Shown piece after piece: positions 52,459 to 64,000 of a stretch of DNA of 64,000 nt. A model generated the notes under the pieces. It made no database searches and had not been told where the DNA came from. It saw nothing but the letters and a program-made list of their open reading frames with translations. This DNA comes from Streptomyces sp. WM4235 (GTDB lineage Bacteria > Actinomycetota > Actinomycetes > Streptomycetales > Streptomycetaceae), in contig NZ_LGDE01000024.1 in NCBI RefSeq assembly GCF_001279725.1, positions 98,802 through 162,801 on the forward strand, read 5' to 3'. A program made the position numbers and the translations under genes. The first letter of the stretch is position 1, and every line of letters begins with the position of its first letter.

Positions 52459-52990
52459 TCAAAGCTCATACTTGTTCGCATGCGCAGGCCACGGACCACC
52501 GACACGAACCACCGACCTACCGGATTCCACCGCATAGGCCGTCACGAAGAAGGAGGCACTGCTGAAGGAAGCCCACTGATGTGAATGAATCGCCTCATGC
52601 TTCTCCAAATCAGGGCCAAATTCTGCCGCCTTCCCCTGACCCCAATCCTTCTTGATTTCCTCCCTCTTGTTCCATTCACGGTTGAGTTGAGTCGTGAAAT
52701 CATGCCGATTGCCCGGATAGAACAGCACGTCCCCCACCGTCATGGGTTGATTGCCTCCAGGGGAGTGCTCGAAGCGCACATACTGTGCGGATCGTGCAGC
52801 ACATCCGCTCGTGAGGGACGCATAGCCGAAGGCCAGATCATTGGCTCCGTTTTCATCGTTCCCATCGTTGAAGGGATCCAGGAGGATCTTCCCCGGCGAA
52901 ACGTCGGTCAGGCAGCGAGTCGTCATCATGCCCTTCGGGCATTCGGGCTCCAGCTGCGACAGCGGAAGTGCGTACGGAAGTGCGGAGCCG
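52459..52990 (-). pseudogene. RHS C-terminal tip fragment with HExxH zincin-like motif
   Basis: A stop-free minus-strand frame, clearly less GC-rich than its surroundings, reads TDVSPGKILLDPFNDGNDEN, GDVLFYPGNRHDFTTQLNRE, and EKHEAIHSHQWASFSSASFF. HEAIH fits HExxH, so a metallopeptidase-type tip is plausible. It ends ANKYEL. It is out of frame with the RHS core upstream and has no credible own start, so the pair appears separated by a frameshift around 52930-53048. AT-richer tips are typical of swapped polymorphic toxin domains. Confidence 0.6.
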
Positions 52991-53638
52991 GCACAATCGG
53001 AGGGCCACCATAGAGCGGGCCGCAGAAGCGGGACATCCCCTGGGGGCATCCGTTGCCCATGCCGGTCGCGGTTCCCCGCTTGCCGGAGCCCCGGCCACCG
53101 CCGCCACCGCCACCGCCGCCGCCATTACTCCCGCTCTGCGCGCCGGTGTTGTGCTGCTGGGCCGGGGAGTCCGCGGGAAGCGGGGTGTCGTTGTGGCCGT
53201 TCGGGCCGCGGGTGGGGCAGTCGATGTCGGAGCAGGCGCCCGAGGGGTCGGAGGTGGTGACGGGGTTGTTGTTGGCGTAGCCGTACCCGCCCAGGGACTG
53301 GGCCGAGTCCGTCACGAGGACCGGGTCGACTCTAAGGAAGCGTCCCGTCAGGGGGTCGTACTCGCGGACGCCGATGTGGGTGAGGCCGGTGTTGGCGTCG
53401 ACCGGCTTGTCCAGGAAGCGCTTGTCGTCCGGCCACGTCGTCGGGTTGGTGCCGCGGGCGGCGCCGAAGGGGGTCGTGTACCGCTTGGACAGCGTCTGGT
53501 TGTCGTCGTCGGCCACCGAGAGGCTCATCGTGCCGTTGCGGTCGCCGGCGGTGAAGGAGAGTCGCGAGGTGCCCGACTCGTTGGTGCGGACCGCGACCTT
53601 GGTGCCGCCCAGGGTGTAGGAGCGGGTGGCCCACTTCT
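52926..53638 (-). pseudogene. RHS repeat-associated core fragment
   Basis: Encodes the hallmark end of an RHS shell: KKWATRSYTLGGTKVAVRTN, then TGLTHIGVREYDPLTGRFLR, VDPVLVTDSAQSLGGYGYAN and NNPVTTSDPSGACSD. A poly-Gly stretch (from GCC/CCG repeats) follows, then a shifted end (SWSPNARRA). It begins abruptly next to the end of the N-terminal fragment without a start codon. The thousands of bases of YD repeats expected before the core are missing. Confidence 0.7.
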
Positions 53639-54092
53639 TCAGCCGAAGGACAGCGATCGGCCCCCGCGGTCGATGGTGACGAGGCTGTCCCGCTCCCCGC
53701 CGCCCGAGAAGGTCACGCCGGCGGCGGCCGCCTTCGGGCCCACCGTGCCGTCGGCGCGCAATCGCAGGGTGGCGTCCGGCTCGACCCAGGCGCCGGCCTC
53801 CCCCTTGACCCGGACGGGGACCACGGACTGGTCCAACCGGAACGATTTCCCGTCCGGATTTGCGTACGTGGTGGTGAACTCGGTCCTCTGACCGACAACC
53901 TCAACCGGCTCACCCGTCCCCCGCCACACGGAGCGCATTCTGCCCCTCGGTCGGCGTGGGACTCGCGGCGGCGGCCAGGGCCGCGGCCATCGGCACGTGC
54001 CCGGGCAGGAAACCCGCCATGACCACCGCACCGAGTGCGGCCGCCATGGCATGGCGAAGCCGCGGGATTCTTCGTGAAGGCATTTTTCCCAT
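53639..54092 (-). pseudogene. RHS-family secreted protein, N-terminal fragment with frameshift
   Basis: ATG 54092 or 54083 begins a signal peptide (MPSRRIPRLRHAMAAALGAV, then AGFLPGHVPMAAALAA). The frame ends after NALRVAGDG at TGA near 53912. Removing one G in the run just before it continues into GEPVEVVGQRTEFTTTYANP, then GAWVEPDATLRLRADGTVGP and DSLVTIDRGGRSLSFG, the usual head of streptomycete RHS proteins. It stops at 53639, next to the RHS core. Confidence 0.65.
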
Positions 54093-54368
54093 CCCCCGAT
54101 GACAACGGAGCCTCCCCTGACTCCAGGCGACGCGCTCAGCCGCACATCGCGATCGCGAATGTACGCCGACGCTCAACTGCCTTACAAGACAGAGCAGTTG
54201 GCGCATATGTGATTGACGAGAAACGAGCTGTTCGGCGCCTCGCGGAGGAATCCGGCGGGGCGACCCGACGGGGGCCGGCGGAGCGGGTGCGCGCGGTCCG
54301 GCGAAGCGGGCGGACGCGGGGGAAGGTGCTCTGGTCAGGGGATGTGGCGGGCGAAGTATGGTGTCCGC

Positions 54369-55079
54369 ATGACAACCGGGGTGCGACGCAGGATGGGTGT
54401 CGAGGAGCGGCGGCAGCAGCTGATCGGGGTGGCTCTGGAGCTGTTCAGCCACCGGTCGCCCGACGATGTGTCGATCGACGAGATCGCGGCGGCGGCCGGG
54501 ATATCGAGGCCGCTCGTCTACCACTACTTTCCGGGCAAGCTCAGCCTGTACGAGGCCGCGTTGCGGCGGGCCGCGGATGAACTCGCGCAACGGTTCGTCG
54601 AGCCGCAGGAGGGTCCGCTCGGGGCACGGCTGTTGCGGGTCATGGGCCGGTTCTTCGCGTTCGTCGACGACCACGGGCCCGGGTTCTCGGCCCTGATGCG
54701 GGGCGGGCCGGCGGCCGGGAGCAGCCGGGCCAACGCGATGATCGACGAGGTCAGGCAGGCCGCGTACGAGCAGATCATCACGCACCTGCGGATCGAGAAG
54801 CCGCCCGCGCGGATGGAGCTCGTGGTCCGCACGTGGGTGTCGCTCGCCGAGTCCACGGCGTTGATCTGGCTCGACGGGCGGAAGATCCCCCGCAACGAGC
54901 TGGAACTCCAGTTGGTGCACGACTTCGCGGCGCTGGCCGCCGTGAGCGCCGCGTACGACGAGGAGATGGCGGGGATCCTGGTGCGCATCCTGGCCGACGA
55001 GCCGGCCGACGGGCCGTTCGGGGTGTTGGTCGGGCGGCTGGCGGCGATCGTGCCGACCACGGTTCCGCGCTCACGCTGA
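54369..55079 (+). CDS. TetR/AcrR family regulator
   Basis: 236 residues. HTH: RRQQLIGVALELFSHRSPDD, VSIDEIAAAAGISRPLVYHY, FPGKLSLYEAAL. The C-terminal ligand domain includes RLLRVMGRFFAFVDDHGPGF and MELVVRTWVSLAESTALIWL. ATG 54369 follows TATGGT (54357-54362) by six bases with no Shine-Dalgarno, so it is probably leaderless. Divergent from the RHS remnant. No structural gene with an obvious shared operator is adjacent, so the target is unknown. Confidence 0.9.
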   Translation: MTTGVRRRMGVEERRQQLIGVALELFSHRSPDDVSIDEIAAAAGISRPLVYHYFPGKLSLYEAALRRAADELAQRFVEPQEGPLGARLLRVMGRFFAFVDDHGPGFSALMRGGPAAGSSRANAMIDEVRQAAYEQIITHLRIEKPPARMELVVRTWVSLAESTALIWLDGRKIPRNELELQLVHDFAALAAVSAAYDEEMAGILVRILADEPADGPFGVLVGRLAAIVPTTVPRSR

Positions 55080-55131
55080 TCATGACCACACCGATCATGA
55101 CGCGGCGGCCCGGTGGCGGAATAATGCCCGA

Positions 55132-55656
55132 GTGATCATTGACGACGGAATGTTGTTCCGGCAGGCCGTGGAGAAGGACGCCGGCACGCTGGTGAAGCTG
55201 CACGACCAGGCCGCCCGGTGGATGCGCGCCAACGGGATCGACCAGTGGAAACCGGGTGACAAGGACGCCGAGCACTTCCGGGCCAGGATCCGCGAGGGCG
55301 AGGTGTGGATCGCCGAGGACGCCGACGGACGGGTCGTGGGCGCCTACGAGTTGTGGTGGTCCGACGAGGAGGCGTGGGGAGTCCAGCCTCCGGTGGCCGG
55401 CTACATCCACCGGCTGATGATCGAGCGGAGCGCCGCGCCCGCCGGAGCCGGCATGCGGATACTCGAACACGCCGAGTACCGGATCGCCCGGACCGGTCGG
55501 GAGCGGGCCCGGCTGGACTGCGTGTCCACCAACCCGCGGCTGCTCGCGTACTACCAGGGCGCGGGCTACCGGGTGGTCGGCGAGTGCCCCTCGAAGCAGG
55601 GCAAGGACGGCCGGGTGTACGGGGTGATCCTGATGGAGCGGCGCCTCGACGTCTGA
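55132..55656 (+). CDS. GNAT family N-acetyltransferase
   Basis: 174 residues. GNAT fold with GRVVGAYELWW (strand 4), YIHRLMIERSAAPAGAGMRI (acetyl-CoA loop, here degenerate as RSAAPAGAG), ARLDCVSTNPRLLAYYQGAG and YRVVGE. It should transfer acetyl from acetyl-CoA to an amine of unknown identity. GTG 55132 is used; ATG 55150 is also possible. A GATCATGAC direct repeat (55078, 55093) lies upstream over the TetR stop. Confidence 0.87.
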   Translation: MIIDDGMLFRQAVEKDAGTLVKLHDQAARWMRANGIDQWKPGDKDAEHFRARIREGEVWIAEDADGRVVGAYELWWSDEEAWGVQPPVAGYIHRLMIERSAAPAGAGMRILEHAEYRIARTGRERARLDCVSTNPRLLAYYQGAGYRVVGECPSKQGKDGRVYGVILMERRLDV

Positions 55657-55832
55657 CCCGTCGGTCCGACGCCGGTCCGGCGCCTCGACGCACGGGGCGG
55701 GCGGCCGACGCAAGTCCCCGGCGCGCGCCAAGTCGCGCCCTCTCTCGGCCGTGGCGCCCGCAACCGGTTGCCGTCCCCGACGGCGCCCCGGTACCGATGG
55801 ACCCGACCAGTCGGTACCAGGAGGGGAAAGCC

Positions 55833-56444
55833 GTGAAGAGTTCCATGAGCAGGGTCGCGGGCGCCGTGTTGGGCATGGCGTTGGCGGGAGTACTGGGTGC
55901 CACGGGCGTGGCGCAGGCCCAGGGCCGGCCGTCGGCGCCGGCCCCGGCGAGCGGCAGGGCGGTCGCGAGCGGCGCCGTACAGGCGCCCGCCGCGGTGATC
56001 GCGGAGGTGGAGGCCGCGACGGCCAGGCAGCGGTCGTTGGCGCCGAACGCCCGCACGGTCTGTTACGCCGCGCACGTGCAGGACGTGGGCTGGCAGGCGG
56101 CGGTGTGCGACGGCCAGGTGGCCGGGACGACCGGGCAGGGCCGCCGCATGGAGGCCGTGGTGATCGCCACGCGCGGGGTCGGCGGGGTCTGCGCCAACGC
56201 GCACCTCGCCGACGTCGGCTGGCAGGGCTGGGCCTGTGCCGGGGAGGGCGCGGCCGTGACGGTGGGCACCACCGGGCAGGCACGCCGGATGGAGGCCCTC
56301 GGCGTGCAGGTCGGCTCCGGCGGTGTGGGGGCGCAGGCGCACGTCGCGAACCACGGCTGGCTGAACACGGTGGCGGGGAACCCGGTGTACGCCGGGACCA
56401 CCGGGCAGGCGCTGCGGATGGAAGCCGTCCGCATCTGGGTCTGA
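55833..56444 (+). CDS. secreted protein with three hydrophobic-W repeats
   Basis: 203 residues. Signal peptide SMSRVAGAVLGMALAGVLGA with cleavage near AQAQ. After a Pro/Ala linker come three W repeats, each with an H-x5-GW start and GTTGQxxRMEA end: HVQDVGWQAAVCDG, HLADVGWQGWACAG and HVANHGWLNTVAG. Such repeats are surface or carbohydrate-associated modules. GTG 55833 has AGGAGG (55819-55824) upstream. It is a lone gene before a terminator and repeat region. Confidence 0.87.
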   Translation: MKSSMSRVAGAVLGMALAGVLGATGVAQAQGRPSAPAPASGRAVASGAVQAPAAVIAEVEAATARQRSLAPNARTVCYAAHVQDVGWQAAVCDGQVAGTTGQGRRMEAVVIATRGVGGVCANAHLADVGWQGWACAGEGAAVTVGTTGQARRMEALGVQVGSGGVGAQAHVANHGWLNTVAGNPVYAGTTGQALRMEAVRIWV

Positions 56445-56464
56445 CGTCCGGCACCCGATACCGG

Positions 56465-56506
56465 GCGCCCGGTGTGCGACGCCCGGCGCCCGGTGTAGGA
56501 CGCCTG
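56465..56506. repeat. 21-bp tandem repeat x2
   Basis: GCGCCCGGTGTGCGACGCCCG and a copy with three changes, directly downstream of the W-repeat gene. Confidence 0.8.
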
Positions 56507-56538
56507 ACGTCTGATGCCTGACACCCGCACCACGTGCG

Positions 56539-56571
56539 GCGGCGGTGCCGGACCGGGTCCGGCACCGCCGC
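56539..56571. terminator. 14-bp hairpin terminator
   Basis: GCGGCGGTGCCGGA (56539-56552) with TCCGGCACCGCCGC (56558-56571), between convergent genes; ends the pullulanase message. Confidence 0.85.
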
Positions 56572-56596
56572 GTCGCAGGGGAAGGGGAAGGAGCGG

Positions 56597-61951
<5,355 letters not shown>

Positions 61952-61991
61952 GGCAAGGACTCCTCGGTCACGTGTCTGCGTGGGACGAGGA

Positions 61992-62027
61992 CCGCCCGGC
62001 GGTGGCGGGGAGTGAGGTGCCGGGCGG
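61992..62027 (-). terminator. hairpin between amylase and pullulanase genes
   Basis: CCGCCCGGC (61992-62000) with GCCGGGCGG (62019-62027). It may end or attenuate the amylase message. Confidence 0.5.
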
Positions 62028-62049
62028 CCCTGGTTCAGGGGGGCGGAGG

Positions 62050-63777
62050 TCAGTTGCGCCAGGTGTCGGTCAACGTGACCCGACCGCTCGCGGGAACGGT
62101 GGCGGAGCGGTTGGCGCCGCTCTCCCAGGTGACGTTCCCGGAGGCGTCCTTGCGCACGTACTTGTACGAGAAGGACGTGCCGGGCGGGAGCGAGACGTCG
62201 AGCTTCCACACCGGGTAGGCCGCCGGGTCCAACTTCGGGGCGACGGAGGCGTTCCAGTTCCCGAGCTCGGCCCGGTCGCCCGTCACGTGGATGTTCTGGC
62301 CGAGGACCGTGGAGGCGTTCACGCCGAACGAGGCCCCGGCGTCCGAGGCGGGCGGCGGGGTGCTGCCGCCCGCGCAGGTACGGGCGTTCACGTGCAGGGC
62401 CACCGCGCTGCCGGCGCCGAGCGTGGCCGTGAACCGGCCGGCCGAGTCGACCGTGACCGTACGCCCGCTCTGGACGTCGCAGTAGCCACCCGCCGGCAGG
62501 GACGTCTGGAAGGTCCGGGTCAGCGCCGAGCCCTCGTGGTTGAGCGCCGCGTACGCCTTGGCGCCGCGCCCGAACGCGATCTGGTCACCGCCGTTGTCCC
62601 ACCAGTCGGTGACGGACTGGCCGCGCGCGGCGTTGCGGAAGCCCACCATGGAGGAGATCTCCCGCCACGCGTGCTGGCACTTCCAGCCGTCGACGTAACA
62701 GGCGTTCACCGAGCCGCCGTTGGGCGGACCGGCGTCCTTCTGGCTCCACTCGTAGCCGGAGTGCACGTCCGGCGATCCGTACGGCCAGGCCAGCATGAAG
62801 ACGTTGGCGAGGGTGTAGGCGGAACCGTCCTTGTAGCTGAGGGTGTCACCACCGCGCTCGGTGTCGTGGTTGTCGACGAAGACGGCGGACTGGCCGGAGG
62901 GCATGTATCCCCACGCCTCGCCGAAGTTCTTCAGGTGGGCGAGGCTCTCGCCCTGGAAGACCCGCTTCAGATCGCGGGCGTAGCGGAACTCCTGCACGTC
63001 CCCGTTGCCCAGGTACTCGGACGGCGACACGGCCTCGCCCGCACCGAAGATCGCCTCCTGCTTCCAGTAGGCGGAGGGGTTGCTCAGCCGTGACTTGATG
63101 TTGGCGAGGTCGGCGGCCGGCATGTGCTTGGCCGCGTCGATCCGGAATCCGTCGACGCCGAGGGAGAGCAGGTCGTTGAGGTAGCCGGCGATCCGGCCGC
63201 GCACGTAGTCCTCGCCGGTGTCGAGGTCGGCGAGCTGCACCAGTTCGCAGTTCTGGACGTTGCCCCGGTCCTGGTAGTTCGAGATCGTCGCCCGACAGTC
63301 GTCCATGTCGGCGCCGGAGTAGAGGCCGGGGTAGCCGTACTTCGTGTACGAAGAGCCGCCCGTCCCGGTGCCGTCGGCGGCGGCCATGTGGTTGATGACG
63401 GAGTCGACGACCACCTTCACGCCGGCGGCGTGACAGGTGTCGACCATCGCCTTGAAGGCCGTCCGGTCACCGAGCCGCCCGGCGATCTTGTAGCTGACGG
63501 GCTGGTACGAGGTCCACCACTGGTCGCCCTGGATGTGCTCCTGCGGAGGCGACACCTGGACGTACCCGTACCCGGCGGGCCCCAGGCTGTCGGTGCAGGC
63601 CCGCGCGACGGAGTCGAAGCGCCACTCGAACAACACGGCCGTGACGTCCTTGACGCCGGGAGTGGCAGCGACCGCCCGGGGGGCCTGAACGGTGAAGGAC
63701 GCGGCGACAAGTGCGGTGGCGGCGAACAGGGTTGTGGCTCTGGTGGTTCTTGCAGCACTGACAGCTCTGGCAGGCAT
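62050..63777 (-). CDS. secreted alpha-amylase with C-terminal CBM20 starch-binding domain
   Basis: 575 residues. Signal peptide ([19 protein letters not shown], cleavage near AVAAT). GH13 barrel: [24 protein letters not shown], nucleophile D214 in [10 protein letters not shown], acid/base E248 in FGAGEAVS, D305 in [10 protein letters not shown]. After a Thr/Pro linker a CBM20 begins [20 protein letters not shown], ends TLTDTWRN. This is the actinobacterial GH13_32-type amylase. ATG 63777 has AGGAGG seven bases upstream. The promoter region carries the malto-oligosaccharide regulator signature. Confidence 0.95.
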   Translation of the reverse strand: MPARAVSAARTTRATTLFAATALVAASFTVQAPRAVAATPGVKDVTAVLFEWRFDSVARACTDSLGPAGYGYVQVSPPQEHIQGDQWWTSYQPVSYKIAGRLGDRTAFKAMVDTCHAAGVKVVVDSVINHMAAADGTGTGGSSYTKYGYPGLYSGADMDDCRATISNYQDRGNVQNCELVQLADLDTGEDYVRGRIAGYLNDLLSLGVDGFRIDAAKHMPAADLANIKSRLSNPSAYWKQEAIFGAGEAVSPSEYLGNGDVQEFRYARDLKRVFQGESLAHLKNFGEAWGYMPSGQSAVFVDNHDTERGGDTLSYKDGSAYTLANVFMLAWPYGSPDVHSGYEWSQKDAGPPNGGSVNACYVDGWKCQHAWREISSMVGFRNAARGQSVTDWWDNGGDQIAFGRGAKAYAALNHEGSALTRTFQTSLPAGGYCDVQSGRTVTVDSAGRFTATLGAGSAVALHVNARTCAGGSTPPPASDAGASFGVNASTVLGQNIHVTGDRAELGNWNASVAPKLDPAAYPVWKLDVSLPPGTSFSYKYVRKDASGNVTWESGANRSATVPASGRVTLTDTWRN

Positions 63778-63815
63778 GCGGGGGCCTCCTGGCGGAAGAG
63801 GTGGGGATTGCAGCG

Positions 63816-63866
63816 ACGGTAGGTGCCAGGCCGAACCCCTGCAAGACCTTGCGCAAGGGATTGCAG
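63816..63866 (-). promoter_or_regulatory. amylase promoter with overlapping MalR-type operator
   Basis: On the minus strand TTGCAG (63844-63839), 17 bases, TACCGT (63821-63816). The segment 63841-63866 has three TTGC-type motifs (TTGCAG, TTGCGCAAG, TGCAAT on the minus strand), the pattern bound by MalR/Reg1-type repressors in streptomycete amylase promoters, and it overlaps the -35 box. Confidence 0.75.
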
Positions 63867-63908
63867 AATTGTTTCGCGGACGTGTCCCGGTCTGTGCCGG
63901 AACGCCGC

Positions 63909-63969
63909 GGTGGGGGGCGGGGGTTGGGGGCGTGCGGACCCCTCACACCCCCAACCCCCGCCCCCCACC
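63909..63969. terminator. 22-bp G/C hairpin near the right edge
   Basis: 63909-63930 (G-rich) pairs perfectly with 63948-63969 (C-rich) around a 17-base loop. Probably the terminator of a gene that lies to the right; nothing else is visible in the last 130 bases. Confidence 0.8.
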
Positions 63970-64000
63970 AAAGCCCCCCTCAGCCCCCTCAGTCCCCCGG

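Noticed and set aside
51865..54092. Insertion element or prophage at the AT-richer patch
   Set aside because: No transposase, integrase or terminal repeats; the sequence reads as an RHS gene with a swapped tip.
63909..63930. G-quadruplex candidate in the G-rich arm near the right edge
   Set aside because: The perfect 22-bp complementary arm makes an ordinary hairpin terminator the simpler reading.

Overview
The window is high-GC DNA with strong G/C bias at third codon positions. It has many GTG and TTG starts and many genes whose start codon lies 6 to 7 bases after a TANNNT box (leaderless transcripts). Its core is the streptomycete gene order pepA - lpd - E2 - GntR - aceE - glnA - lipA/lipB - glnII, with GlnR boxes in front of both glutamine synthetase genes. 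It is almost certainly chromosomal Streptomyces or a very close relative. No tRNA, rRNA, CRISPR array, intact transposon or prophage was seen.

Layout. 0-8 kb: DUF3043 protein (cut by the left edge), a methyltransferase, two cobalamin lower-loop genes (cobU-type fusion and cobT), an MprF-like membrane protein coupled to a rhomboid-like protein, and an orphan histidine kinase. 8.1-14.8 kb, minus strand: five genes for a secreted amino-sugar polymer (CE18/Agd3-like deacetylase, PelF-type GT4, polytopic membrane protein, Sph3-like hydrolase, GH114 lipoprotein). This combination resembles the fungal galactosaminogalactan and bacterial Pel systems and is the most interesting system here. 15-28 kb: aminopeptidase A, the lpd-E2-(GntR)-aceE block of 2-oxoacid dehydrogenase genes, a divergent SDR/TetR pair, and glnA. 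28-33.6 kb: RDD protein, DUF4191 with a small partner, lipA, lipB and a TPR-type regulator.

33.6-51.8 kb: a looser set of oxidoreductases, a VIT1/CCC1 transporter, a SpoIIE-type phosphatase, an ArsC-family protein, glnII, a receiver-less winged-helix regulator, a His/Met-rich plus PepSY membrane pair, a second rhomboid-like protein, a tyrosine phosphatase, a membrane protein with a sigma-factor-like head, and a hydrolase/ferredoxin-reductase pair. 51.8-54.1 kb: an eroded RHS polymorphic-toxin gene with an AT-richer HExxH tip and a small lipoprotein gene behind it. 54.3-56.4 kb: TetR, GNAT and hydrophobic-W proteins. 56.6-63.8 kb: a 1784-residue secreted double-GH13 pullulanase and a secreted alpha-amylase behind a promoter with TTGC repeats of the MalR type.

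Two patterns cross gene boundaries. Leaderless promoters are frequent. Short tandem duplications (8-26 bp units) sit on or beside stop codons many times between 35 and 57 kb but were not seen in the conserved first 33 kb. Functions below are inferred from sequence reading alone; no database search was run.
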